Source: Streptomyces sp. NRRL F-6676 (GTDB lineage: Bacteria; Actinomycetota; Actinomycetes; Streptomycetales; Streptomycetaceae). From it: a stretch of 64,000 bases of DNA. Below are positions 35,036 to 44,578 of this stretch, one piece after another. The number at the start of each line of letters is the position of its first letter. The first letter of the stretch is position 1. The position numbers were made by a program, and so were the translations under genes. Under the pieces are notes generated by a model that worked only from the letters and a program-made list of their open reading frames with translations, was not told the DNA's origin and made no database searches. The stretch spans positions 1-64,000 of the forward strand of contig NZ_JOHS01000053.1 in assembly GCF_000725625.1 (NCBI RefSeq), read 5' to 3'.

Positions 35036-36229
35036 GTGACCGGCCTACGTACCCCCACCCCCGGGCCGCGCCCGATACGGCCCCTTTCCTTCGGCGCGGA
35101 TCCGACGGGCGAACGCCTGGCCCGCATCCGCCGCTCCCCCAACTTCTCGAACGGCGTCTTCGTCAACCCCGACGGCACCCGCACCCGCGAGTCCGGCGGC
35201 TCCGCCCTGGAGATGGCCAAGCAGTACTTCCAGAAGGAAGCCCGCGCCCGCCGCGCCCCCACCGGCACGATCCCCGTGCACGCCACGACCGTCGCCGACC
35301 TCGCCCGCCCCTCGAAGACCGGCCTCCGGCTCACCTGGACGGGCCACTCCAGCATCCTCGCCGAGATCGACGGCCACCGGGTGCTGTTCGACCCGGTGTG
35401 GGGCAAGCGCTGCTCGCCGTTCGACTTCGCCGGCCCCAAGCGGCTGCACCCCGTCCCGCTGCCTCTGGCCGCGCTCGGCCCGGTCGACGTCGTCGTCATC
35501 TCGCACGACCACTACGACCACCTCGACCTGCCCACGATCAAGGCCCTGGCCGGGACGGACACGCTCTTCGCGGTGCCGCTCGGCGTCGGCGCCCACCTGG
35601 AACGCTGGGGCGTCTCCCCGGACCGGCTGCGCGAGCTCGACTGGAACGAGTCGACGAAGGTCGGCGGCCTCACCCTGACCGCCACCCCCGCCCGCCACTT
35701 CTGCGGCCGGGGCATCCGCAACAGACAGCACACCCTGTGGGCGTCCTGGGCGGTCGCCGGCGAGAACCACCGGATCTATCACAGCGGTGACACCGGCTAC
35801 TTCTTCGGCTTCAAGGACATCGGCACGGAACACGGCCCGTTCGACGCGACGATGATCCAGCTCGGCGCGTACAGCGACATGTGGCCGGACATCCACATGA
35901 CCCCCGAGGAGGCCGTGCGCGCCCACCTCGATCTTCAGGGCGGCGCTCCGGGCGGAGTGCTGCTGCCGATCCACTGGGGCACGTTCAACCTGGCGCCCCA
36001 CGCCTGGGCCGAGCCGGCCGAGTGGACGAGGGACGCCGCCGGGGAGGCGGGGCAGGCGGTGGCCTTCCCCCGGCCGGGCGAGCCCTTCGAGCCGGCGGGG
36101 GAGCTGCCGGTGGAGACGTGGTGGCGGGCGGTGTCCCGCCCGATCCCGCGCCCGTGGCGGCGTACCCGGACCGCTGAGGGCGCGGCCGGGACGACGAGGG
36201 AGGACCTCGACCTCGCGGGCGAGCGCTGA
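35036..36229 (+). CDS. Metallo-beta-lactamase-fold hydrolase (NAPE-PLD/UlaG-like)
   Basis: A 397-residue zinc hydrolase of the group that includes N-acyl-phosphatidylethanolamine phospholipase D. The signature SHDHYDHLD (HxHxDH) is at about residues 157-165, preceded by TWTGHSSILAEIDGHRVLFDPVW. Further metal ligands are in ARHFCGRG, YHSGDTGYF and PIHWGTFNLA. The N-terminal 90 residues match the NAPE-PLD-type lead segment rather than small UlaG proteins. The true substrate (phospholipid or other phosphodiester) is not decided by sequence. GTG 35036 has TGGAGA a few bases upstream. Confidence 0.88.
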   Translation: MTGLRTPTPGPRPIRPLSFGADPTGERLARIRRSPNFSNGVFVNPDGTRTRESGGSALEMAKQYFQKEARARRAPTGTIPVHATTVADLARPSKTGLRLTWTGHSSILAEIDGHRVLFDPVWGKRCSPFDFAGPKRLHPVPLPLAALGPVDVVVISHDHYDHLDLPTIKALAGTDTLFAVPLGVGAHLERWGVSPDRLRELDWNESTKVGGLTLTATPARHFCGRGIRNRQHTLWASWAVAGENHRIYHSGDTGYFFGFKDIGTEHGPFDATMIQLGAYSDMWPDIHMTPEEAVRAHLDLQGGAPGGVLLPIHWGTFNLAPHAWAEPAEWTRDAAGEAGQAVAFPRPGEPFEPAGELPVETWWRAVSRPIPRPWRRTRTAEGAAGTTREDLDLAGER

Positions 36230-36264
36230 CACCGGTCGGGACCCGGTCGGCGGGGCGGCCCGGG

Positions 36265-36350
36265 GCGGCGACGGGGACCGGAGGACGGGCCGGCGACGGC
36301 GACGGGGACGGAGGGCGGGCCGGTGACGGCGACGGGGACGGAGGACGGAC
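36265..36350. repeat. 30-bp tandem repeat in an intergenic gap
   Basis: Two full 30-bp copies (36291-36320 and 36321-36350) differ at four positions, and a shorter 26-bp version lies at 36265-36290. The unit is CGGCGACGGCGACGGGGACG followed by GAGGGCGGGC. It sits between the metallo-beta-lactamase-fold gene and the secreted lipase. The rest of the 36230-36537 gap shows no gene. Confidence 0.75.
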
Positions 36351-36537
36351 CGGCGTCGCCGCTCGTACTCGTAGCCATCTCGGCCTCGCCGTACGGGAGT
36401 TGGGATCTTTTGGTGCGGGCGGGGAGTGAACCGGAAGGGGACCCTCACCGTCTGGACGGACGACATGCCCGTGCGCGACGCCGCGCGCGGGGCAGGCCGG
36501 CGTTCCGTCCGGCCCCGCTCCGTCTCAAGGGGACCAC

Positions 36538-37419
36538 ATGGTTCATCTCCGTCCGCTCCCGAACGCCCGCGCAGGGGTGGCCGCGCTCGCCGTCACCGCG
36601 GCCGCGGCCGCGCTGCTGACCTGCGGGGCCGCCCCGGCCTCGGCGGCCGGCGACTTACCGCAGGGAGAGTACGAGCACTATGTCGCGCTCGGTGACTCCT
36701 ACGCCGCCGGCACCGGCCTGGCCGAACAGACGGACGCCGACTGCGAACGCGGCAAGGGCAGTTACCCCTGGTTGCTGGCCGACACGTTCAAGCCGGAGGT
36801 GTTCAAGGACGTCACGTGCAGCGGGGCCACCACCCACTCGCTGCGCGACAGTGACGGCCCGGCCGCACCCCAGCTCGACGCCCTCACTCAGGACACCGAC
36901 CTGGTGACCGTGACGCTCGGCGGCAACGACCTCGGCTTCACCGACGTACTCGTCAAGTGCGTGCTGGCCGGGCTCGGCACCCGGGAGGGGGCTCCCTGCC
37001 GCGACACGGTCTCCGGTGACGTGGATGCCGCCTTCACCGAGCTGGCCGACCGGCTGCCCGAGATGGTCGCGGACATCGAGCAGCGCAGCCCCGAGGCCCG
37101 TGTCGTCGTGGTCGGTTACCCCAACCCGTTCCCCGCCGAGGGGAGCGGCTGCGGCTCGTCCGTGCCGCTGGCCAAGGGGGACGTCACCTGGCTCCACCAG
37201 ACCACCGACCGGCTGAACTCCCTGCTGGAGGCGTCGGCCGTCGACAAGCACGCCGACTTCGTCGACACGTCGAAGGCGTTCGAGGGCAAGGACATGTGCG
37301 GGCCCGCGTCCACGCGGTGGATCAACCCGCTGCTGCCGGTGACGTCCGGCTCCGCCCACCCCAACGCGGCCGGCCACCTGGCGACCGCCGCCGCGGTGCG
37401 CGAGCGGATCGAGAAGTAG
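36538..37419 (+). CDS. Secreted SGNH lipase/esterase
   Basis: A 293-residue extracellular hydrolase of the Streptomyces GDSL-lipase group. A signal peptide ends at about residue 37 (PASAAGD). The nucleophile block is YVALGDSYAAGTGL, the oxyanion Gly is in CSGATTHSL, Asn is in TLGGNDLGF, and the catalytic Asp/His region is SAHPNAAGHLATA. Six Cys residues in the mature part fit the three disulfides of secreted relatives such as the S. coelicolor enzyme. ATG 36538 follows AAGGGGACC. It is convergent with the SpoIIE phosphatase gene; a shared hairpin lies between them. Confidence 0.92.
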   Translation: MVHLRPLPNARAGVAALAVTAAAAALLTCGAAPASAAGDLPQGEYEHYVALGDSYAAGTGLAEQTDADCERGKGSYPWLLADTFKPEVFKDVTCSGATTHSLRDSDGPAAPQLDALTQDTDLVTVTLGGNDLGFTDVLVKCVLAGLGTREGAPCRDTVSGDVDAAFTELADRLPEMVADIEQRSPEARVVVVGYPNPFPAEGSGCGSSVPLAKGDVTWLHQTTDRLNSLLEASAVDKHADFVDTSKAFEGKDMCGPASTRWINPLLPVTSGSAHPNAAGHLATAAAVRERIEK

Positions 37420-37429
37420 CCGTCGCGCC

Positions 37430-37457
37430 CCGTCACCGCCCGCGGCGGCGGTGACGG
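37430..37457. terminator. Bidirectional hairpin between convergent genes
   Basis: Perfect 11-bp arms CCGTCACCGCC and GGCGGTGACGG around a 6-base loop, 10 bases past the lipase stop and 22 bases from the phosphatase stop. It can serve both genes. Confidence 0.75.
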
Positions 37458-37479
37458 GAGTGCCGTCCACGGGCGGTGG

Positions 37480-39768
37480 TCAGCCGGCCTCCGGCGGCCC
37501 CGGCAGGTCCTGCTCCGTCCAGATGCACTTGCCGTCGGGCAGGAAGCGGGTGCCCCAGCGGCGGGAGAGGGCGGCCACCAGATGCAGGCCGCGGCCGCCC
37601 TCGTCGGTCTGGCCGACGCGGCGGATGCGGGGTGTGGTGAGGCTGCCGTCGTAGACCTCGCAGATCAGTGACCGGCTGCGCATCAGACGGAGCCGGATCG
37701 GCCCCCGGGCGTGCCGTACGACGTTGCCGATCAGCTCGCTGACCAGCAGCTCCGTGCTCATCACCAGGTCGTCCAGGCCCCATACGTCGAGCTGGCTGCG
37801 CACGTACTCCCGGGCCTGGCCGGCCGCCCGGGGGTCCTCGGGGAGGCTGCACGAGGCGACGTTGCCGGTGGGCGTGCAGCGGGTGTGGGCGATCAGCAGG
37901 GCCGCGTCGTCGTTGATGCCGGCGTGGTCCGGCAGGAGCGTCGAGACGACGAGGTCGCACAGTTCGTCCAGCCGGTCGGCGGTGCCCGCTCCCGGGGGCC
38001 CGGCCTCCCGCAGGGCGAAGTACCCCGTGCGGGCCACCGCCGAGGCCAGGGTCTGGCGCAGCAGCGCCATCCCCTGGTCGGCGTCCCGGTCCGGGGACTC
38101 GACCAGCCCGTCGGTGCAGAACACCAGCAGGCTCTCGTCCGGCAGCCGCAGCTCGTGCACGTCGAACGGCGGGTCGGCGGCGCCCAGCGGCGGGTCGATG
38201 TCGACGTCGGGGGAGTGGACCGTGCCGTCGGGATGGACCAGCACCGGCGGCAGATGACCGGCGAGCGCGTACGAGCAGATCCGGGTGACCGGGTCGAACA
38301 CCGCGTACAGACAGGTCGCGTAGTAGTCGTAGCCGAGGTCGCCGACGATCTCGCTGAGGTGGGTCAGCAGCTCGTCCGGGTCCATGTCCAGGTCGGCCAG
38401 GGTGCGCACGGCCGTGCGCAGCCGGCCCATGGTGGCGGCCTCGGTGATGCCGTGTCCCATGACGTCGCCGATCACCATGGCGACCCGGTCGCCGGAGAGC
38501 GGGATGACGTCGTACCAGTCCCCGCCCACCTCGTCGCCCCGGCCGGCCGGCAGATACCGCGCCGCCGCCGAGACCGCGGGCAGTGACGGCAGCGTACGGG
38601 GGAGCAGGCCGCGCTGGAGGCCCTGTGCGCGGGTGTGCTCGACGTCGAACAGCCGGGCCCGCTCCAGCGCCTGGGCGACCAGGCCGCTGAGCGCGGTGAG
38701 CAGGGTGCGGTCGTCCTCGCTGAAGGTGCGCGGTTCGGAGAAGGAGATGACGAAGGAGCCGGTGGCCCGGCCGGACACGATCAGCGGCAGAAAGGCCCAG
38801 GCCTTGGACGGCGAGTTGTCCGACAGGTACTCCAGCTTCGGGTACAGCCCCACGAACTCGGCGGCCGATCCGACGAACAGGGGTGTGCGGTCGCGGAGCA
38901 CGTCGGCGACGGCCATGTGGTCGGCGAGCGGGATGCCGTCGATCCGGTCCAGGAACCGCTGGTCGTACCCCACGGAGTCCACGACGCGGATCCGGCCGGC
39001 CTCCAGGGTCTCCACGACCAGTCCGTCGGCGCCGACGGGAGGCAGTACGTGTTCGGCGACGGCCCGTACGACGTCCTTGGAGGTGACGGCCTCGGCGAGG
39101 GCCAGGGTCAGTTCGGACATGCGTGCGGCACGCTCGCCGGCCGGTTCGCCGGGGGCGTGGCCGGCCTCCCGCAGGCGGCGCTCGGTGACGTCGACGAAGG
39201 AGATGCCGAGGCCGCCGTCCGGGACGGGGACCAGACGGAGGAGGTACAGGCGTCCGCCGATCGGGTGGGTGAGGTCGAAGCCGATCGGCCGGCCCTCGGC
39301 GGCGGCGCGGCGGCACTGGCCCTCCAGGCCGGGCACACCGAGCGCGGCCACGTCCCAGAGGCTGGTGCCCGGCCGGACCCGCTCGGCGCCCAGGATGCGG
39401 ACGGCCTCCCGGTTGGCGAAGGAGATCCGCCAGGCGTCGTCGAGGGCGAGGAAGCCTTCGCTCATGTCGGAGAGGGCGTGGAGGACGGTGTGGCGGGGGG
39501 TGTGGTGGGGAGTGGCTTCAGGAGCGGGGGTCTCTGGGGGAGCGGCGTGGGGGGCGAGGCTCTCCGGGGGAGTGGCCTGGGCGGGGGTGCCGGTGCCGGT
39601 GCGGGCGTCGTGTTCCTCCGCCGGGGCGCCGGGGACGCCGTAGCGGCCGGGGCCGCCGCGGCCGTCGGCTCCGGCCGGGCGGTCGACTTCCCCGGGGCGG
39701 CCGGGGCCGTCCGGCTCGCCGGCCGGGTGCCCGTGTCCGGCACCGCCGGCGGCACCCTCAGCCGCCAC
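37480..39768 (-). CDS. PAS-GAF-SpoIIE (PP2C) phosphatase with C-terminal HATPase domain
   Basis: A 762-residue signalling protein that pairs a Ser/Thr phosphatase with an anti-sigma-like kinase module, as in many Streptomyces partner-switching regulators. After a low-complexity Pro/Ala-rich first 90 residues come a PAS domain (about 95-200, with DDAWRISFANREAVRILG), a GAF domain (about 225-380), SpoIIE/PP2C (about 400-610, with GDEVGGDWYDVIPL and metal Asp residues in VIGDVMGHG and CTDGLVESPDRD), and HATPase_c (about 640-750, with ELLVSELIGNVVRHARG and EGGRGLHLVAALS). It should act on STAS antagonists; the target is unknown. GTG 39768 is preceded by GGGAGG. Confidence 0.9.
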   Translation of the reverse strand: MAAEGAAGGAGHGHPAGEPDGPGRPGEVDRPAGADGRGGPGRYGVPGAPAEEHDARTGTGTPAQATPPESLAPHAAPPETPAPEATPHHTPRHTVLHALSDMSEGFLALDDAWRISFANREAVRILGAERVRPGTSLWDVAALGVPGLEGQCRRAAAEGRPIGFDLTHPIGGRLYLLRLVPVPDGGLGISFVDVTERRLREAGHAPGEPAGERAARMSELTLALAEAVTSKDVVRAVAEHVLPPVGADGLVVETLEAGRIRVVDSVGYDQRFLDRIDGIPLADHMAVADVLRDRTPLFVGSAAEFVGLYPKLEYLSDNSPSKAWAFLPLIVSGRATGSFVISFSEPRTFSEDDRTLLTALSGLVAQALERARLFDVEHTRAQGLQRGLLPRTLPSLPAVSAAARYLPAGRGDEVGGDWYDVIPLSGDRVAMVIGDVMGHGITEAATMGRLRTAVRTLADLDMDPDELLTHLSEIVGDLGYDYYATCLYAVFDPVTRICSYALAGHLPPVLVHPDGTVHSPDVDIDPPLGAADPPFDVHELRLPDESLLVFCTDGLVESPDRDADQGMALLRQTLASAVARTGYFALREAGPPGAGTADRLDELCDLVVSTLLPDHAGINDDAALLIAHTRCTPTGNVASCSLPEDPRAAGQAREYVRSQLDVWGLDDLVMSTELLVSELIGNVVRHARGPIRLRLMRSRSLICEVYDGSLTTPRIRRVGQTDEGGRGLHLVAALSRRWGTRFLPDGKCIWTEQDLPGPPEAG

Positions 39769-40389
39769 GTCGCCTCCCGCTTGCCTCGCGCGTCGGGCCG
39801 CGGCCGGGGCCGCGCGGTGGCGTCCCGGACGCCCCGGGCCCGGAGGCCAGGGGCCGTGCCACCGCTGGACCCGTGGGGCCCGCTGCTGTCAACAGTAGTT
39901 CCTGACGCCTTTCCGGGCCGATCGGGGACGCGGCGGGCCCACGGCCGGGGCGGACACGCCCCGTGACGTCGGAGGGAGACGACGGGGTGGGCCGCCGGGA
40001 CCCCGCAGGATCCCCGGGGACCGGCCGGCGGGGCACGAGAGCGGGCCGGCGGCGAGAGGCCGGGGCTCGGCCCCGCCCCACCCGTCGCCCACTCGTGACC
40101 GGTTCTGACCAGCTCTGATCGGTTCACCCGATCGAGGGACCATGCGTTCGAGACGGTTATCGGTCTGTCGTACGACGCCTCATACCAGAGCGGGATGCTC
40201 CCCGGAGGACTTTGCCAACTGCCCACCACGCACGACTTCACCCCGACTACTGTGAGTGGCCGCCGGACGGCGCGGGACCGCATTTCGCGGGCCTCCCGGC
40301 CGGCACAGCGAGGGCGCACGTCCACGTCGCGCCGACCGCGGGAGCCCCGTGTTCCCGAGGCCCCCAGGCCCCCAGGTACGAGGACACCG
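39769..40389. other. Divergent intergenic region between the SpoIIE phosphatase and the conservon
   Basis: About 620 bases with no supported gene; the overlapping minus-strand frames are Arg/Pro-rich and lack ribosome binding sites. Bases 40080-40250 are the least GC-rich part and probably hold the conservon promoter. A GTCGTACGAC palindrome lies near 40168-40177. Confidence 0.4.
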
Positions 40390-43300
40390 ATGTCTCACCT
40401 ACGCGCACCGGCCGCCCGTGCGGACCGCCGTGAGGGCGGGCGGCACGGGCGACCGGCCCCCCGCACCGCCTCCACCCCGGCCGAGACGCCCCTGCGGCCG
40501 CAGCTGCTGCGGCTGGCGGTGCTGCCCCCCGTCGCGGTGGCGCTCGCCGGCTGCGCCGCCGTGCTCTTCACCGTCCGCTCCACCGGCACGCTGCCCACGC
40601 CGACGCTGTGGGGTGTGCTCGCCGGCGCGCTCGGGGTGGCCGTCGCGGGTGTGCTGACCGCGGCGGTGGCCGCGGGCCGCGCGGCGGACTCCGTCAAGGA
40701 GCGGGTGGACACGCTGCGGCGCACGGCCACCCGCGGCGAGGCCGAGCTGCGCGCCCTCGTCGAGGCGCTGCGGCGCGGCGAGACCGTGCCGAAGCGGGGC
40801 GGGCGGGGGCGGCCCGCGGCCGACACCTCCGGGGCCGACGACTTCGAGCTCCTCGCCGCCGACCTCGCCCGGGCGCGCGACGGGGCGGTCGCGGCGGTCG
40901 TGCGGGCCGCGCAGCTCTCCAGCCGGGCCGGCATCGAGCAGAAGCTCGAGGTCTTCCTCAACCTGGCCCGGCGGTTGCAGTCCCTCGTCCACCGGGAGAT
41001 CTCCACCCTGGACGAGCTGGAGAACGAGATCGAGGACCCCGACCTCCTCAAGGGCCTCTTCCACGTCGACCACCTCTCCACCCGGATCCGCCGCCACGCG
41101 GAGAATCTGGCGGTGCTCGGCGGCGCGGTCTCCCGCCGGCAGTGGAGCAACCCGGTGGAGATGACCGAGGTGCTGCGCTCGGCCATCGCGGAGGTCGAGC
41201 AGTACTCGCGGGTGCGGCTGGTGCCGCCGGTCGACGGCCGGCTGCGCGGGCACGCCGTCGCCGACGTCATCCATCTGCTGGCCGAACTCGTCGAGAACGC
41301 GACGGTGTTCTCCGCGCCGCACACCCAGGTGCTGCTCCGCGCCAACCTGGTCACCGCCGGGCTCGCGGTCGAGGTCGAGGACCGGGGCCTGGGCATGCCG
41401 CTCGCCGAGCAGCACCGGATGAACGCGCTGCTCGCCGACCCCGACCAGGTGAACGTCGCCAGCCTGTTGCAGGACGGCCGGATCGGCCTGTACGTCGTCT
41501 CCCAACTGGCCCGCAGGCACGGCATCCAGGTGCGTCTGGGCACCAACATCTACGGCGGCGTCCAGGCGGTCCTGGTCCTGCCCGCGGAGGTGCTGGGCGC
41601 ACCTCGGCCGGAGCTGTCGCCGACGGCGCAGCCGGCGGCACCGGCGGTGGGCGGGGCGCCCGGCTCCGTCGAGGCCGGGGACTCGGGTGGGGCGCCGTCG
41701 CCCGACGGGATGCCCGCGCCGGGCGGGGCGTCCGGCCGGGTGCCGGGTGCGGCGCGTCCGGAGGGCTGGGCGGGCCAGGGGTCCACGGAGCCGACGCATC
41801 CGGGGGAACCGGCGCCGACGGCGGCTCCGCCGGCCGGACGGCGGGCCGTGGAACCGGACGGTCCGGACGCCGGCGTGCCCGGCGTCGGCGGGACCCCGCC
41901 GGGACCCGGAGCCGTCGGTACGGGGGCACCCGCACCGGGCACCCCGGACGAGGGGCCGCCCGTCGACGCATCCGGCTCGGGCGGACGCGGGATGCCGGCG
42001 CCGTCCGCGTTCCGCCCCGACGCCCCCGGCTTCGGCGCCCCGGAGCCGGGCGTGACCGGGAGCCACGGATCCGCCCCCGGCGCGACACCCATGGGCGCCG
42101 GTGCCGACGTGTCCCACGCCGGGCCCGGCACTCCGCTCGGGGCGGCGCCGCCGCTGCCCGTGCGGGGGCAGCGCGCCGCGCGGCCGAACCCCGCCGACGC
42201 GCAGCCCGGCATCGGCGCCGGGCACCGACGGCTGCTCGCGGAGAACACGGTGCTGCCCACCCCCCGCGTCGGCCCCGTCCGCGGCACCATGGGCAAGCCG
42301 AAACTGCCCCGCCGCCGTGCCCAGGAGCACCTCGCACCCCAGCTCCGCGGCGGCCCCGTACCCGGGCCCCGCGAGGACACCGGGGAGTACGCCGAGCACG
42401 ACCCCGGCCTGATGGCCGCGTTCCAACGCGGCATCGGCCTCGCCGAGGCCCAAGCGCCATCCACGGAGCCGTCGGAGCCGCTGGAGCCGCCGCGTCCGGC
42501 CGAGCCGCCCCGCCCGACGCCCGGCGGACCCGCCGAGCCCTCGCACCCGGCGTCCGCCCTGCCGGCCGAACCGCCACATCAGGCTCCTCCCGCGCCGGGC
42601 GAGCCGTTCGACCTGGCGTCCGGTGGGCTCGTCGAGTCGTCGCGTCCGGCGCCCGCCCTGCCGGCCGAGCCGCCACATCAGGCTCCTCCCGCGCCGGGCG
42701 AGCCGTTCGACCTGGCGTCCGGTGGGCTCGTCGAGTCGTCGCGTCCGGCGTCCGCCGTGCCGGGTGAGTCGTCGCGCCAGGCTCCTCCCGAGTGGAGCGA
42801 GCCGTCCCGTCGGGCGGTCGGTGGGTCGGCTGAGCCGCTCCGCCCGGCGTCCGGCGGACCTGCCGAGTTGTCGCGTCCTGCGTCCGCCGCGCTGGGTGAG
42901 CCGTTGCCCCAGGCCCCCACGGGGGCAGGCGAGTCGTTCCACCCGGCGTCCGGCGGACCTGCCGAGTTGTCGCGTCCTGCGTCCGCCGCGCTGGGTGAGC
43001 CGTTGCCCCAGGTCCCCACCGGGTCAGGCGAGCCGTTCTACCCGGTGCTCGGCGGATCTGCCGAGTCGTCGCGTCCCGTGTCCGCCGCGCCGGGCGAGCC
43101 GTTGCACCAGATCCCCACCGGGTCAGGCGAGCCGTTCTACCCGGCGTCCGGCGGACTCGTCGAGCCGTCGCGTCCCGCGTCCGCCGCGCTGGGTGAGTCG
43201 TCGCGCCAGGCTCCTCCCGAGTGGAGCGAGCCGTCCCGTCGGGCGGTCGGTGGGTCGGCTGAGCCGCTCCGCCCGGCGGTCGGCGGACTCGCCGGGCCGT

Positions 43301-43707
43301 CGCGTCCGGCCTCCGCCCTGCCGGGCGAGCTGCCACGCCAGGCGCCCACGGGGTCGGGTGAGCCGCCACGCCAGGCGCCCACGGGGTCGGGCGAGCCGTT
43401 CCACCTGGTGGTCGGTGGGCCGGTCGAGCCGCTCCGCCCGGCGGTCGGCGGACTCGTCGAGCCCTCGCCTCCCGCTTCCGCCCTGCCGGGCGAGCCGTCG
43501 CACCCGGCCCCCACCCTTCACCCGGTCGGCGTGCCCGCGGAGCCGCACCGCCCGGCGTCCGGCGCGCCGGACGAACCGTCGCACGCGGCCCCCGCTCCGG
43601 CTGCCGAGCCGCATGGCTCCGTCGGCACCGGTGGCGACGCCATAGCCGGCGGGCGAGCCGCTTCCGAGGGCGCCGGGTGGCGTGACGGGAGTGCTTCCGC
43701 CGGGTGA
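40390..43707 (+). CDS. Conservon sensor protein CvnA type, with repeat-rich tail
   Basis: The membrane sensor of a conservon, 1105 residues. Two membrane segments (LAVLPPVAVALAGCAAVLFTV and LWGVLAGALGVAVAGVLTAAVAA) lie at about residues 43-100. A helical region with FLNLARRLQSLVHREISTLD leads to a GHKL ATPase (N box ELVENATVFSAP; G1 VEDRGLGMP; G2 GIGLYVVSQLARRHG) ending at about residue 400. The remaining 700 residues are Pro/Ser/Gly-rich and disordered, with tandem 33-residue repeats at 42562-43520. Known conservons act like eukaryotic G-protein receptor complexes, with CvnA recruiting B, C and D. GAGGAC precedes ATG 40390. Confidence 0.9.
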   Translation: MSHLRAPAARADRREGGRHGRPAPRTASTPAETPLRPQLLRLAVLPPVAVALAGCAAVLFTVRSTGTLPTPTLWGVLAGALGVAVAGVLTAAVAAGRAADSVKERVDTLRRTATRGEAELRALVEALRRGETVPKRGGRGRPAADTSGADDFELLAADLARARDGAVAAVVRAAQLSSRAGIEQKLEVFLNLARRLQSLVHREISTLDELENEIEDPDLLKGLFHVDHLSTRIRRHAENLAVLGGAVSRRQWSNPVEMTEVLRSAIAEVEQYSRVRLVPPVDGRLRGHAVADVIHLLAELVENATVFSAPHTQVLLRANLVTAGLAVEVEDRGLGMPLAEQHRMNALLADPDQVNVASLLQDGRIGLYVVSQLARRHGIQVRLGTNIYGGVQAVLVLPAEVLGAPRPELSPTAQPAAPAVGGAPGSVEAGDSGGAPSPDGMPAPGGASGRVPGAARPEGWAGQGSTEPTHPGEPAPTAAPPAGRRAVEPDGPDAGVPGVGGTPPGPGAVGTGAPAPGTPDEGPPVDASGSGGRGMPAPSAFRPDAPGFGAPEPGVTGSHGSAPGATPMGAGADVSHAGPGTPLGAAPPLPVRGQRAARPNPADAQPGIGAGHRRLLAENTVLPTPRVGPVRGTMGKPKLPRRRAQEHLAPQLRGGPVPGPREDTGEYAEHDPGLMAAFQRGIGLAEAQAPSTEPSEPLEPPRPAEPPRPTPGGPAEPSHPASALPAEPPHQAPPAPGEPFDLASGGLVESSRPAPALPAEPPHQAPPAPGEPFDLASGGLVESSRPASAVPGESSRQAPPEWSEPSRRAVGGSAEPLRPASGGPAELSRPASAALGEPLPQAPTGAGESFHPASGGPAELSRPASAALGEPLPQVPTGSGEPFYPVLGGSAESSRPVSAAPGEPLHQIPTGSGEPFYPASGGLVEPSRPASAALGESSRQAPPEWSEPSRRAVGGSAEPLRPAVGGLAGPSRPASALPGELPRQAPTGSGEPPRQAPTGSGEPFHLVVGGPVEPLRPAVGGLVEPSPPASALPGEPSHPAPTLHPVGVPAEPHRPASGAPDEPSHAAPAPAAEPHGSVGTGGDAIAGGRAASEGAGWRDGSASAG
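42562..43520 (+). repeat. 33-codon tandem repeat array inside the conservon sensor gene
   Basis: Two almost identical 99-bp units lie at 42562-42660 and 42661-42759. The pattern then continues in diverged form to about 43520, with alternating phrases such as GEPFDLASGGLVESSRP, GESSRQAPPEWSEPSRR and GEPLPQAPTGAGESFHP. The period is a multiple of 3, so the frame is kept. Such arrays expand and contract readily by recombination. Confidence 0.85.
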
Positions 43708-43769
43708 GCAGGACGTCTCGCAGCAACCCCACTACCCCCACCCCCCGTACACCAAGGAGTCGATCCACC

Positions 43770-44204
43770 ATGGCGAGTGAAGCGCCGACCGGGCACGCGT
43801 CCGACCTCGACTGGCTGATGAGCGGTCTCGTGCAGCGCGTGCCGCACACCAGGAGCGCGGTGCTGCTCTCCTGCGACGGGCTGGTCAAGTCCGTCCACGG
43901 GCTGGAGAAGGACAGCGCCGACCACATGGCCGCACTCGCCTCCGGGCTGTACTCGCTCGGCCGCAGCGCCGGCGTCCGGTTCGGGGGCGGCGGCGACGTC
44001 CGCCAGGTCGTCGTCGAACTCGACTCCTCGCTGCTGTTCGTCTCCACCGCCGGCTCCGGCACCTGCCTCGCCGTCCTCGCCGACCGCGAGGCCGACGCCG
44101 CCGTGCTCGGCTACGAGATGGCGATGCTGGTCAAGAGCGTCCGCCCGTACCTGGTCACCGCGCCCCGGCAGCCCGCCGGCCGGCCCCCGGCGCTCAGGCC
44201 TTGA
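43770..44204 (+). CDS. Roadblock/LC7 domain protein (CvnB type)
   Basis: A 144-residue roadblock protein, the second conservon member, thought to regulate the GTPase. The domain runs from LDWLMSGLVQRVPHTRSAVLLSCDGL through SLGRSAGVRFGGGGDVRQVVVEL to LAVLADREADAAVLGYEMAMLV. AAGGAG lies 10 bases before ATG 43770, and the last codon overlaps a TTGA start of the next gene. Confidence 0.93.
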   Translation: MASEAPTGHASDLDWLMSGLVQRVPHTRSAVLLSCDGLVKSVHGLEKDSADHMAALASGLYSLGRSAGVRFGGGGDVRQVVVELDSSLLFVSTAGSGTCLAVLADREADAAVLGYEMAMLVKSVRPYLVTAPRQPAGRPPALRP

Positions 44205-44578
44205 GCGCGGCCACCGCCGGCGACGGACCCTGGCTCGACGACGCGGCCGGCCGGCTGGTCCGCCCCTACCAGGTCAGCAACGGGCGGACCCGGCCGACCG
44301 CCGCGTTCGACCTGCTCACCCAGGTGAGAGCCACCGGGGCCACCCCCCTAGGCCACCTCGCCCCCGAGTACGCCCAGGCGCTCGACCTCTGCCGGGGCCC
44401 GGTCTCCGTCGCCGAGGTCGCCGGACAGCTCCGGCTGCCGGTCGCGGTCGCCAAGGTGCTGCTGTCCGACCTCGTCGACAGCGGGGCGCTCACCACCAGG
44501 CCCCCGGCCTACCACCACAACCCCACGGACCGGTCCCTTCTGGAGGCAGTGCTCGATGGACTACGACGACAGCTCTGA
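44201..44578 (+). CDS. DUF742 protein (CvnC type)
   Basis: A 125-residue DUF742 protein, the third conservon member. It has the typical opening WLDDAAGRLVRPYQVSNGRTRPT and a winged-helix-like second half with LCRGPVSVAEVAGQLRLPVAVAKVLLSDL. It starts at TTG 44201 within the CvnB stop and overlaps the GTPase gene by 23 bases, so all three are coupled. Confidence 0.93.
   Translation: MSAATAGDGPWLDDAAGRLVRPYQVSNGRTRPTAAFDLLTQVRATGATPLGHLAPEYAQALDLCRGPVSVAEVAGQLRLPVAVAKVLLSDLVDSGALTTRPPAYHHNPTDRSLLEAVLDGLRRQL

Noticed and set aside
39889..40143. 84-codon minus-strand frame in the divergent region before the conservon
   Set aside because: No ribosome binding site and low-complexity content; the region more likely holds promoters.
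42562..43520. Repeat array as a CRISPR or non-coding satellite
   Set aside because: Period is 99 bp, frame is open throughout, and units are contiguous with no spacers; it is coding.
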